From Clarireedia homoeocarpa (lineage: Eukaryota > Ascomycota > Leotiomycetes > Helotiales > Rutstroemiaceae): a DNA stretch of 64,000 bases. Below the pieces are notes generated by a model. That model worked only from the letters and a program-made list of their open reading frames with translations. It was not told the origin of the DNA and made no database searches. Made by a program: the position numbers and the translations under genes. Numbering within the stretch: position 1 is the stretch's first letter; every line of letters starts with the position of its first letter. Where the stretch lies: assembly GCA_001465935.1 (NCBI GenBank), contig LNKV01000069.1, positions 1-64,000 on the forward strand, read 5' to 3'. Positions 1 through 10,410 of this stretch are shown here, in pieces.

Positions 1-1332
1 ATATAATTAAATATATAATCTCTTTTTATATATAAGTCTTTAAATTTTTATAATCCTCTTAACTTTATAATTATTAATTTTAAAGTTATTTAATATTTTA
101 ATTAGTAGTTTTATTATATTAAGATTATTATAATTAATAAAATAAATAAAGAATAAAAGTTTATATAAATAAATAATATTTCTTTAATATATAAAACTTT
201 ATATTTAACTTAATTAATTAATTTTAATTACTATTTATTATCTATTATTATATCTATCGATTTCTTATATAATCGCTAATATTAAACCTACGATAGTACT
301 CTCTGTCTCCGACCGATAGTACCTAGTCCCTTGACCACTTCTACGTGACTCAGAAGAACAAGTATTCGTAACAGTAGAAGACTTTAAATCCTCTTACTAC
401 AAGTGATATTTGACTTTCTTCAAGAAGTAGTACTGAGCTATCCTAGTAGAGTAAAGGAGACTTAAACTATCTTATAAGTCTAACTTTTAGTTGTTTATTA
501 GAAAGACTATACTTATATATTCGTAATAGATAATATACAATAGCGATAGAAAAGGCGAGGGCGATAGAAAGGGCGAGGGCGATGGAAAGGGCGAGGGCGA
601 TGGAAAGAGCGAGGGCGATGGAAAGGGCGAGGGCGATGGAAAGGGTGAGGGCGATGGTGATGGCGATGGAAAGGGCGAGGGTGATGGAAATTTGTAATAG
701 ATATTGTTGTACAATTAGAAATAAAGGGAGGGGTAAGCTAGGCCAGTAAACTTAATGCTACTTAAGTAAGCATACTAATAAGCGACACCAAATGCGGGAA
801 CCAACTGCGCCACTCAAAGTACTAGGGTAAGTCCTGCGCTGGTCTCCTCACTAAATTTGTGACGACATCGCCGTGAGAATATAGCACCGAGGACATACAG
901 CCAACTGCAGAGGGCCAATTACCAAAACGAAGGTAAATCCTGACAGTTTTTCGGCTAATCTTTCTTTTTTCTTAAATTCCTGCATATGTTGTGTATACTT
1001 TTATTCCTTTTCCAGCAGTCTGCAGACTTCAAGTGTAAGGCATGAAAGTAATCATAACAGCAGTAACCCTCTTTCTGCTCCACCGCTCCAAAAAATCCTG
1101 CTTTTCTCCTCATTGAACCTGTCAAATGACTCCCAATATTAAATCCGTTGGAATAGGATTAGTAATAACCAAAATTAACTCTTTATCTTCAGCACTGCCC
1201 CGGTAAGTATATAGGCACCTAGGGCACCCAATGTTTCTATCGCACTTCTACCGTAGATAGCTCTTCTATCTACATACTCTTTACACTTTTCCTAGCAAAT
1301 CATTATCGCGAAGGCTTTGACTTGTCGACGAG
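1..1332. other. AT-rich, gene-free left edge
   Basis: No convincing coding region. Bases 1 to about 285 are extremely AT-rich with long runs of ta/ta-like steps, the look of a RIP-mutated or degenerate repeat; the composition becomes ordinary after about 290. A minisatellite sits at 543-690. The 600 bases before the cupin start at 1333 presumably hold its promoter, but I see no decisive motif. Confidence 0.6.
543..690. repeat. 18-bp minisatellite, about 8 copies
   Basis: Tandem copies of gggcgagggcgatggaaa with small variants (agagc, ggtga). On the minus strand it is open for 75 codons and would read as Pro-Ser-Pro-Phe repeats, but that is a consequence of the 18-nt period and not evidence for a gene. 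Confidence 0.9.
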
Positions 1333-1803
1333 ATGGCAGATCTACGTTCCGCTCGAGACGTTATCGCGGCCTTGAACCTCACTCCTCATCCCGAAAAGGG
1401 TTACTTTATCGAGACCTTCCGAGACACTGAAGGCACAGCCGAGTACCGATCTCATAGCACATGTATCTACTATCTTTTGGAGGGCGAGTCTGGAATCTCG
1501 CATTGGCATCGTGTACTTGACGCAGTTGAGGTCTGGCATCATTATGCTGGTGCTCCCCTAAAGTTGTCTTTATCTTGGGATGATGGAAGCCCTGTGAGGC
1601 ACAATATTCTGGGGAAAGACTTGTGGAATCAAGAAAAACCTCAAGTGGTGGTGCGGAAGAAGGAGTGGCAGCAAGCTCAAAGCCTGGGCGTGTGGACACT
1701 AGTGGGATGTACAGTCGCTCCAGCATTTACCATGGAAAACTTTGAGATGGCTGAGGAAGGGTGGGAGCCGAAAGGGGTAGGCGATACAGCCAAGAATAAT
1801 TGA
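1333..1803 (+). CDS. DUF985 / cupin_5 family protein (intronless paralog)
   Basis: 156-residue single-exon protein of the cupin_5 (DUF985) family, small beta-barrel proteins related to yeast YML079W whose substrate is generally unknown. Visible family motifs: PEKGYFIETFRD near residues 20-31, IYYLLEGE, the histidine pair SHWHRV, EVWHHYAGAPL, and the C-terminal WTLVGCTVAPAF followed by FEMA. The length matches a complete single-domain member with no targeting sequence, so it is probably cytosolic. Compared with the paralog at 3392-4038 it has one extra residue between HRV and EVWH, and it lacks the intron that the paralog carries in the WTLVG-TVAPAF segment. It begins at the first ATG of the frame. 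The family call is recognition of motifs; a metabolic role cannot be inferred. Confidence 0.88.
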   Translation: MADLRSARDVIAALNLTPHPEKGYFIETFRDTEGTAEYRSHSTCIYYLLEGESGISHWHRVLDAVEVWHHYAGAPLKLSLSWDDGSPVRHNILGKDLWNQEKPQVVVRKKEWQQAQSLGVWTLVGCTVAPAFTMENFEMAEEGWEPKGVGDTAKNN

Positions 1804-2060
1804 TGCTTGACTACTGGCTGCCTTGTCATTATACCTGATGCAGATACTACTTTACACACACACCTGTGGCCCTGTACAGCTGTCAGCGCATATCAATGAA
1901 GAATGAATGCAACCTCCAAGTAATGCATGCTTCTGAGCTCTTAAGTGGTTCCCATTCCCTTTGGAAAAAATCTCACGTTAGTCTTGCAAAATCTGCCGCT
2001 CCTACTTCCTCACCCCACATATATGGTCTTTCCGACGAACATCTCGACCCTAACTATAAT

Positions 2061-3137
2061 ATGGACACCCTCGAAAATGACCTCTCCATTTCTATGACTA
2101 TGGCAGCCTTTATTGGCATCTCATGGTATATCGGTATCGAAATCAATTTTTCCCTGTTTATTCTGTTTAGTAGATGGCGAGGGCTTTACTTCTGGTCGTG
2201 TGCACTCTGCTCCTGGGGTGTTATATTGCAACCACTATTCATTATCCTCGCTGATTTTGGTGTATGGAATAATCTTACAGGATCCATCACAATGATTTAC
2301 TTAACCTGGTTCCTGATGGTGGTACCCCAAAGCTGGGTCTTATATTCACGTCTGCACTTAATAGTGCAACGCTACAAGTTGCTGCGAGGTATCTGGGCTA
2401 TCTTGATATTTAACTCCGTTGTTTTCTCGGTGCCAACTATCATAATTGGGACTCTTGCAGTAAGTGATCTTCTGAATCACCGGGTCACTGGATTATGACA
2501 GCGCCTAATAAAAACCCGAATACAGCAAGCGACAACTATAAATCCATCTCTTCAAAGTTTCAACTTAGTATGGGATCGGATTCAGCTCACCGTCTTCTTC
2601 GTCCAAGAAACCATGCTAAGCATCCTGTACATTTTCGAGACACGCAAGTACTTGAGTGCTAAATCATTTCTTCGCCAACGAAGAGCTGCGTCTGCTGCCA
2701 CCCATCGCGATACCAACAACAATAGTGTCTTCTGGCACCTTATCTATATGAACTTTATGGTCATCGTCCTCGACGGTGTCCTTCTTGGTATTCAGTATGC
2801 CGGTTTATTCTACCTACAAGGCGCCTTCAAACCTTGCGTATACGGTGTCAAACTTAAAGTCGAGTTCCTTGTGCTAAATAGTCTTATCAAGAGTACCCAG
2901 TCACGTAACGCCAGCGCCCCTGGTTCGTACAACTATTACCGAAAGACGGAGAGTCGCGATAATACGTTGGTAGCTCATGTGTCAGCGCCAGGTGGACATT
3001 CGCTCGATCAACATGGGCACGGACTTGGGAGCCAAAGGCAAGGCGATGACATCGACTTGGAACCATTAGATAGAAGATGGGCAGTTCATGGCTCAGTTTC
3101 AAATGCTGGCAGCGGCGAAGCGATGAGCGGCACATAA
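2061..3137 (+). CDS. Multi-pass membrane protein, DUF7703-like
   Basis: Two exons, 2061-2459 and 2526-3137, give 336 residues. The intron (2460-2525, 66 nt) has a gtaagt donor and a tacag acceptor at phase 0. The N-terminal 220 residues hold about six or seven hydrophobic segments (for example around 14-36, 46-66, 75-97, 108-131 and a long one near 195-220), with the RGLYFWS motif after the first; this layout and motif recall the fungal DUF7703 integral membrane family. The C-terminal 100 residues are hydrophilic, Gly/Ser/Asp-rich and probably cytosolic. I start at the ATG directly before the first hydrophobic segment; the frame stays open upstream to 1866, but those residues look like untranslated leader. 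It lies between two convergent cupin_5 paralogs. Function unknown. Confidence 0.78.
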
Positions 3138-3391
3138 GGAAGACCCAATAACAGATGGAGCAGTGGTTACAATAATACGAGACTTCATTAGGAAGAGAAG
3201 GACGCGATATAAAATTCCAAATATGGTAACACGGGATACCTTGATGTCATTCTAACGCACGGTGAATCTTAAAATATTACGTCTTTATGCCAACTTAACA
3301 TTGTGTGCTTCTTTCTAACCCCTTTCGCCTTATATGTTATTTCTAACTCAATAATAAATACTAAATAGAAGTAAATGTGTAATAAAAGTAG

Positions 3392-4038
3392 TTAAGTACT
3401 GTTCGGCTGCCAACTAGAGGGTGCTAACTCAAAACCAGACTCTATGAACGCAGGAGCCACTATAATGCAAGTCAGACAAATAGGTCCGTTAGTATGTAGA
3501 AGAGAGCCAAGCAGAACAGACAAGAAAGAGAAAGCCGGGGAGACTTGCCTGTGGTTCCTACCAGGGTCCACTTCCCGTGGCTTAACGCCTGCTGCCACTC
3601 ATGCGCGGCAACCACCACCTGTGGTGTTTGATTGTGGAAGATATCTGGACCCAGAAGATTCTCCCTCACCGGCTGACCGTCGTCCAGAGACAAGTAGAGT
3701 GTTAACGGTGCCCCGGCGTAATAGTGCCAAACTTCAGACGCGTCGACCCGGTGCCAATACGATTTACCAACAGCGCCCTCCAATAAGTAGTAAATTGCGG
3801 TGCTAACAGAACGGTTGCCATACAGGGCTGGGTCGCGAAAGGTCTCTAAATAGTACCCCTTCTCCGCGCTCGGCGCCAGTCCTAGCTGGTGGATGACATC
3901 TTGCGCAGAGTGGTTCTCATCGGGTCGTGATATGCCCTGAAAGATTCCACCAGATGGGGCCCAAGTTTTCGCAAGGGCTTCAATGAATAATAATAGGGAG
4001 GTGAGCAGAAAGAATTTGGGAAACATGATTAACATCAA
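3392..4038 (-). CDS. DUF985 / cupin_5 protein with signal peptide and GC-AG intron
   Basis: Exon 1 is 4038-3549 and exon 2 is 3459-3392, giving 185 residues. The intron (3548-3460, 89 nt) starts gcaagt after acag, the standard context of GC-AG introns, and ends attatag. Splicing joins WTLVGTT to VAPAFIESGFEL, which aligns column for column with WTLVGCTVAPAF in the paralog at 1333-1803; without splicing the frame runs into unrelated Ser/Leu-rich sequence. Family motifs: AEKGYYLETFRD, AIYYLLEGA, YWHRVDASEVWHYYAGAPL. Unlike its paralog it has a hydrophobic N-terminus (FPKFFLLTSLLLFIEALA) typical of a signal peptide, so it is probably secreted or vesicular. Three Met codons (residues 1, 2 and 5) compete as starts. 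Function unknown. Confidence 0.86.
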
Positions 4039-5054
4039 GTGAAACTGTCACTGTGGCACACTTTTGGCAAATATTCGTTGAACGTTATACCTGTGCAGTG
4101 GGAGCTTGGATTGATTGTTAACAGATGACACAGGTTGTGGATTCAGGGAGAATATGCTTGTAGAATTAAAAGCTAGAAGAGAGCTGAAGGAGAGAAGAGA
4201 GTTTTCAGCTCCCCTACCTAGGCTTAATTGTGATTAGTCCCGTCTGCAGCAATCTTTGACTAAGCATGTGTCACGAATTCCCCTCAGTTCCCTCATTTTT
4301 GTGAATGTGGCTTTGGCGGTAAGGAGATAGCAAACACAGACACTCACCAGTCGCGTCCATTTACCCCTCACGAGGTGACCTACGTTACATGGGCTCGGAA
4401 ATAACCTATATCAAAGACTGCGTATCCTTACGAATGCCCAATCAAGCCACAACAGAAGCTTCACTGGTAAAGCAAACCAAAGCAAACCAAGGCCAAGAAC
4501 TAGGATTGTTCTTCGCGATAATGGTAGCGGTGGCGCACACCACAACATTAAGAACATATATCTTAACGAGCTGTCGCAGGTTGCTTTAGGCTCCCTACTC
4601 TGCTCAGAGAGTAACTCGCTGTCGCTACTTACAAAAGTGTGATTTTTTATAGTGCACAAACATCTGATCCTAGCTAGGGGACTGAATATACTTGTATTTT
4701 ATCGGATACAAGTAGAGGTGTAAAGTTGGGGTTCTGGTTAGAGACAGGAACTAGCCACGCGATGTACAGAAAAGATGATATACCCAAAAAATCTAAGTTG
4801 CTTCAGATGATCTATTAAATGAAAAGGTTGGTTTGACTTGAAATTTGGTTTGTTAAGTACCTGGAGCCCCAAAGTATTTGAATCTTATCAATTCAATTTT
4901 ATATAAAATTTTGAGAGGCTTCGATAATTTGTAGGTTTAGTGTGGCGTCTTTTCGTAGTTTAGCGTGATATATGCTGCACACAAGTTAGCCGGCTTAGCA
5001 TTTCGTTAGCGGGGCAAGTTTTGAAATATTCACACCCTTCCAACTCTCATCAAT
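4039..5054. other. Gene-free spacer
   Basis: About 1 kb between the divergent starts of the secreted cupin and the DUF7924 relic. Only short, unconvincing open frames. Contains moderately AT-rich stretches at 4650-4930. No RNA gene or repeat recognised. Confidence 0.5.
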
Positions 5055-6870
5055 ATGGCCAACATACAAGAATCCGTGGCAGCTAAACGATCTCAAAAGA
5101 ACAATCATAGGCAAGAGAGTACGTCACCTTACCTCGATGATTTTACCTGATCTGAGGTATCTTAGTAGACGACAGCGCTCAGAGAGAAGACAAGCCGACA
5201 GTTCGGCGAAGTACACGAAATCACCAGCAACCTTCCCGCCTCTCAAACAACGATACACCCGGGGAAAAGGACCACGCGGAACTGATAGAAGAAGAGTTTG
5301 CAAGGTATCTCACACTCAAAATCCCATACAAAGTGTGCTGAAATCAATCAGGGATGCGTTAATACTGTCCCACCAAAAGGCCGAAAACGAGCGCAAGAGC
5401 CAGAGGCGCGAATCTTCCCAGTATCAACCGAACGTCCACAAAAGCGCCAGAAACTTGTTCTACAGACGCATAAATTGCCACGAGAGCAGCTTCGAAAGAG
5501 GCGTCAAGACGAGGAACCTTCCGATCGCACGACATCTAAATGCCGCGAATCTTACCTCTTACTCGAAACACTGCTGAGAGGAGGATAAATCCTATCGGAC
5601 ACATATATCAGAGAACTCTTACGTCATTGAGTGGGTAGGCAATCTGCCTGAATTTTTTTGCGCCGGACAATATGCTGCGCCATCGCCTCGCAGAAGAAAA
5701 GAAATGCTCTGCATCACTTCGCCGAAAACGATCCCATTCTTCCAGTAGTGCAGCACCTTTGATACCCAGCGATCAAACTTCAAGATGTGGAAAGTCTGCC
5801 GCTTATGCCCACAAGGCTACTAAACGCTTATTCGGACAATGGGTGTGCTTTTGAAGTTGGAGCTTCCTATCTCTGACGACAGTGATACGTTCTGCTAAAG
5901 TCTTCTCAAGCCTGAGTGCTGTATTCCGGAAAACTCACTCTTACGCGAAGATATCTACCGCGCCACGATTGCAGACTTAGCGGAGAGGAATGAGTCACGA
6001 GTGATTCAAGATGTCGGTCGACTGTACGTCCTATAAGTAAAAACATTAGCAAAATCAGCGAAAGCGCTTTCAAGTGGTGTTGAGAGCGTAAACGAGTCTT
6101 GGGATTGCTGCTATCCACTCACTAATCCGCGACTATAACCCGACTGTGTAGTCAGCTTTGGAAGAGCTGGTCTTTCAGAAGCTCGCATCACTAAGCTTCA
6201 TCCCTTGATTAAGGATGACCCAAAATTTCGGTCTAATCACAAATAAACCTACTGCATTAACCCTAAGTATTTACCTTTCTTCCCCACCGAGGTGAAATGC
6301 GGCACACTAGGGCTTGTTGTTGCTGACCGCCAGAACGGACACACAATGGACATGAGCGTACACAGCATTGTTTCGCTCTATCGAATTGCTAGCAAGGAAC
6401 TCGAACTACACAACAGACCCATCGCCCTTTCATCATCTTGCGATCACTGAATGCAAAGACTAACCGGCAGGGGACTGTTTATCGATGGAGACTTCTACAC
6501 AGTCCAACCCTTTCCTGTCCAATTCATTCGATGTCACCGCTCTAAAGGTCGTGAATTGTGGACATCCTACAAAGTTACAATTGGACTTTATGAATATGTT
6601 CTCACCCTCCTTGATAAACTGAAAGCTATCATCGACGAGCTTCCTCCTGATCTGAATATCTACAAAGCGCGGCCGCTCAAACCGGGACTCAACGTAAGAT
6701 TTGAACTGCAATCTCCAAATCATTCTGGGTTATCGCAACAGCTTGACACTCACAGCCTATCAGAAGGCGACGAAAACCTGGATAGTCAGCAAAGCAGCAT
6801 CAATTCACAGAATACCACACCACCTACTTCAAATCAAATTGAAACCTCATCGGAGAGAACAAGAACTTGA
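5055..6870 (+). pseudogene. DUF7924-domain protein relic
   Basis: A decayed copy of a common fungal family. Blocks recognised in family order but in different frames: an N-terminal Arg/Ser-rich part starting MANIQESVAAKRS at 5055; SLRRKRS followed by a Ser run at about 5718-5760; RVIQDVGRLYV at about 6000-6035; SVNESW then PDCVVSFGRAGL at 6090-6170; YLPFFPTEVKCG at 6268-6303; SVHSIVSLYRIASKELEL; and GDFYTVQPFPVQFI with TSYKVTIGLYEYV up to 6870. The frame is cut by several stops and shifts. Two stops are explained by single C-to-T changes: TAA at 6136-6138 where the family has Gln before PDY, and TGA at 6448-6450 after CDH where the family has Arg or Lys. Two candidate 47-nt introns survive near 5120 and 5303. 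The family's function is unknown. Confidence 0.75.
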
Positions 6871-8470
6871 TTACCTCGTGCTTTGCACAGTGTCGTCGAG
6901 CTGTCTGCGAAATCGCGAAGACTAATTCTAACACAAGCCATGTGCAAAGGTTAACCAGTCAAAAATGCTGCAAACTGGGTAGGGGAGAAGAGGAGTATGT
7001 CCGAAAGGAGAGGGATAGTCAAACGGCTACAGGCAGCAAAGGTGGAACGGACAATCATGAAACTAGAGGAGCAGAAAAGTAAAAAGCGCAAGGCAGAGAA
7101 GCCGAGTCGTACTGGGATGATGCTAGGCCAGCAAGTAGAATGCAAGCAAATGACGTTCAACGCGAAAAGCCTTCTCGACGCAGTTCAGCTTTCGATCACA
7201 ACCGTCGTCATAACACTACAGGTGTGTCATCCTCGAGTTCTCGCTTCAAGCCTCGTAAGTATCTTTCATTTCTACAACAGACTATAAAAACGGGGTAAAA
7301 TGGGATGGTTCCGAGTTATAAAGTTATGTCTGTTCATTGCCAATAGTTTTTAACCAGCGAAGTAACACCGACGCAGGTAATGTTACTCCAAACATCTCCC
7401 GCGGGAGGACAGAGAGCTGAGAATCAGGAATTCTTGCATTCTATGTTCATATATCTACTTATCACTTTACGTTTCAAAATTGTGAGCGCTCTAGCGAATC
7501 TTGACAGTGTTTCAAGGTAGATAACATGTCATCTGCACGAAGATCCATGATATTTTCACTTAGTATCAGGGATGTTTCTGGATAGTCTGGCGAACAACAT
7601 CATTTACAAATATCTCCTTCCGCTCGAGCTTTAACAGCGTGTTTTGGAATGCGCTGCTGTGTCCATCGGTATTACGTTTTCTCTTCTTGCCTATCTAGGC
7701 TTCAGTAGTGTTGATAACCGAGGGAGTACTCTAATCTCCTCCGAGCGCACGATGTTTGAGCTTCTGAGCCTTCGGATCGCTCATCGATGTCACCAGCGGA
7801 TGTGGCGCTGGCTGAAGATAAAGACAACAAAGTCTCAGTACCCTCAACCTCTAATGTTGAGATGCCCTCCCGAGGATGAGTGTCAGCCTTGCTCAGGTGA
7901 ACTACTTTACTGAATCTAAACTTATGAGGAAACCTGACTTGCTATTGTGAGATATTATTCATATTTGTCGTCGGTGTTGTAGGCAATCGAAATGCAATGC
8001 CGACTTTCGTAATCGGTTGATTCATTCAGGAAATCCCAGACTTTCTTCGACTCTACAAGTTGACTATAGTGGCATGGTGATTAGCATTGACGCAGCATAA
8101 GTGCAGATAGTTGAACTATGCTCACTTCCCGTTTGCCAGTACTTATTCTCTGATTTGCCAATCATTTGCCACCGCGCCTGGTTTTAGTTCCAGGAGAAGG
8201 TTGTGAGCTGAAAGTATTGCTCACTTATCAATACAGTGGCAGCAGCTCTAGCGTTCCCTATAGAATGCGGGATTACCCTAGCCGCGTTCTGAAGAGAATG
8301 AGGGTGAGCACTATGACGAATCTAAGCAGGTTGTATCAAATTACAAAACTTGTTTCATTCATGCGACACGCAAGCTACGTAATGAAGAAGAGATGGAAAT
8401 GCTCACGACGGGCCGTATGCAAGCGAACTGCAAGGCCGAGAAGACTGGTGGGGAGTAAGAATAAGCTCCC
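6871..8470 (+). other. Degenerate coding-like DNA, unrecognised
   Basis: A charged stretch in the frame from 6997 (Lys/Glu-rich around KLEEQKSKKRKAEKPSR) may be the disordered tail of the preceding relic. Short open pieces around 7644-7913 and 8166-8474 look protein-like but are interrupted and match no family I know. This may be one or two decayed genes. Confidence 0.35.
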
Positions 8471-8884
8471 ATGATGCTGACAGATGCGAACGAGACGCGA
8501 ACAGCCTCAACGACAACATTCAGCACCGCCAAATTTCAAGCAATCGACACTCGGGATTCGAGGAAGTCGCAACGTATCGAAACTAGTGCTAAGGGATCAC
8601 TCACTGATTTTGATGCCGCAAACGTTATCGGCGTCCCACGTCCTAAGGCAAAGTTCTCTCCGACAGAAAAGAAAGAGACTGTCGGGGCTAAACTGGACGA
8701 CCTTGGAAAATGGACTACAATATTGAACAGGATTCTTGGCCCTGACGAACCTGAAATCTTCCACTTCTGGAAAGGATTGCCTGTACAACGACATCCAGAA
8801 ATCCGAACCGTGGCAAAATGGGAAGATAGGAAGTGGTGCTTAGTCTTTGGCCCAGAGACGAACTTGGCTTGCGACACGGCTTAG
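8471..8884 (+). pseudogene. Unrecognised coding fragment (C-terminal piece?)
   Basis: An open frame of 137 codons with natural-looking composition, including KWTTILNRILGPDEPEIFHFW and KWEDRKWCLVFGPETNL near its end. No domain recognised. The upstream sequence is interrupted in all frames, so this is more likely the 3' end of a broken gene than a complete small gene. It ends just before a short AT-rich stretch (8930-9002) and the convergent kinase gene. Confidence 0.35.
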
Positions 8885-8997
8885 ATTCACCTTTCTAAGT
8901 TTCTTGAGTAAGTTATTGTGACTACATCAAAAGCTATACTATATAAAAATAAGAAATATAAGAAATGAAAATTAAATGAATTTAATATTTTTATTTT

Positions 8998-10410
8998 TTA
9001 AATAAAAGTAGAGATCTCGTCAGCTTCAAAGGAGTCTGGAGGATCATAAGCATGAGGACATTCAAGACCGATAGTATCCTTTCCTTGTTCCTTCAATAGA
9101 AGACTGGGCCGACTCTCTGGCTCTGCTTCAAGCATTTTCAGAATTACTTCCTTCTTAACTTTCATATCATTCAGCGTGGTGACCCAAGACCGAACTCTGT
9201 CAAGCGATGTGTGGTACGGTCGTTTAGCCAGATAACTCACTCTAAGAGATTCGACGGTCAGACCAGAATATACAGTAGCCATCTCGACAATAACACAGCC
9301 AAGAGAGAAAACATCAGAGGCGCGACCGTGACTGACGCCAGCGGCTACTTCTGGCGAAGCATACGTAGGAGTTTTCCCAGGATACGTTTCCGTCTGGCTC
9401 TGGTCTTCCACGTCGAAGGCTTGGGAAATTCCAAAGTCGCAGAGATACATTTTGTAGGCCACATTGTTGAAAAAAGACTCGGTTGGATTGGACCTTTTTA
9501 GCAGGATATTTGCTGGCTTGATGTCCATATGTTTGACACCACATTTGTGAACATATCGGAGCGCAGATAAAAGGCATAGCGAACCCTTAGATAGTACATC
9601 CTGATATGCTCTCTCGTGTATAGGATCCTCAGTCCAATTGTCAGCTTCAGCCGACATCGATCGCCCTTCATCGAGATATTGGGCGAGATCCATATCAGCA
9701 ACAGGATAAATCAGAGTAGCAAATATTCGACCTTTTGTGTATGTACCAACCAATTGAACTACATGAGCATGCTTGAGCTTCCGCAGAGTCTGGGCCTCTC
9801 GTAGAAGATCTTTTTGACTAATCCCTCGCCGCCGGTGTATTACCTTTCGAGCAAGTTTAATACGTCTGCACTTGACGATATCCACTGTCGCTGTGGATCC
9901 ATGACCAGCGGAATCGTATATCTCAAGGGGTATAGCCTCGCCTGGCTTGAATTCGACATGCATTCCTCGCCCACACCAATTGAATTCATCGTCGTCTTCC
10001 TCTACCAAGGAAAGTCCACCACGCTCGAGAAGGCTGCGGAACGTCCTTGAGACAATCGATCGCTCCTTCCCATTTGGTCCATCCCAATTGACTGATGGTG
10101 CAGTGCGCCACGACCCAAGATAACTTGTCGCTGTGTAGTAGGTATTGAAAGACGTCGTCGAGAAGCGACTCGTTAACCCGGTTATCAGACTGGCCGTTGA
10201 CCCATTATATGTACGTCTTCTCCAGGCTACATCTTCCGCCGAAGAGGGTAGTGAGTTCCATCTTTGCTCCTTCTGTTCTGATTCCTGGTTTTCGATTGTC
10301 AATGATCGTCGGTCGGACGGGCTATCGCTCGTAAAAGAAGATGTTATTATAGACATAGTAGATTGCGATGAACGTCGATATAACGAACTGTGCTCTGTAA
10401 TAAACCGCAC
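8998..10410 (-). CDS. Ser/Thr protein kinase
   Basis: Single-exon 470-residue protein. Residues 1-150 are Ser/Thr-rich and look disordered. The kinase domain spans about 160-450: a glycine-rich loop AGHGSTATV (168-176), a candidate ATP-binding Lys in LARKVI (189), an alpha-C Glu in LLREA (205), the catalytic loop KHMDIKPANILL (His294, Asp296, Asn301), DFG at 325-327, the activation-segment end YASPEV (near 350-355) and SDVFSLGCVIVEM. All catalytic residues are present, so it should be active. It is not a clear member of a conserved signalling family and resembles the lineage-specific kinases abundant in filamentous ascomycetes. A second Met at codon 19 (MSIITSS) is a possible start. It converges with decayed DNA on its 3' side and has a gene-free region upstream. 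Substrate unknown. Confidence 0.85.
   Translation of the reverse strand: MRFITEHSSLYRRSSQSTMSIITSSFTSDSPSDRRSLTIENQESEQKEQRWNSLPSSAEDVAWRRRTYNGSTASLITGLTSRFSTTSFNTYYTATSYLGSWRTAPSVNWDGPNGKERSIVSRTFRSLLERGGLSLVEEDDDEFNWCGRGMHVEFKPGEAIPLEIYDSAGHGSTATVDIVKCRRIKLARKVIHRRRGISQKDLLREAQTLRKLKHAHVVQLVGTYTKGRIFATLIYPVADMDLAQYLDEGRSMSAEADNWTEDPIHERAYQDVLSKGSLCLLSALRYVHKCGVKHMDIKPANILLKRSNPTESFFNNVAYKMYLCDFGISQAFDVEDQSQTETYPGKTPTYASPEVAAGVSHGRASDVFSLGCVIVEMATVYSGLTVESLRVSYLAKRPYHTSLDRVRSWVTTLNDMKVKKEVILKMLEAEPESRPSLLLKEQGKDTIGLECPHAYDPPDSFEADEISTFI

Noticed and set aside
487..714. 75-codon Pro/Ser/Phe-rich minus-strand frame
   Set aside because: It is a by-product of the 18-bp minisatellite period.
1866..2060. 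N-terminal extension of the DUF7703-like protein
   Set aside because: The added 65 residues resemble leader sequence; the first hydrophobic segment starts right after the ATG at 2061.
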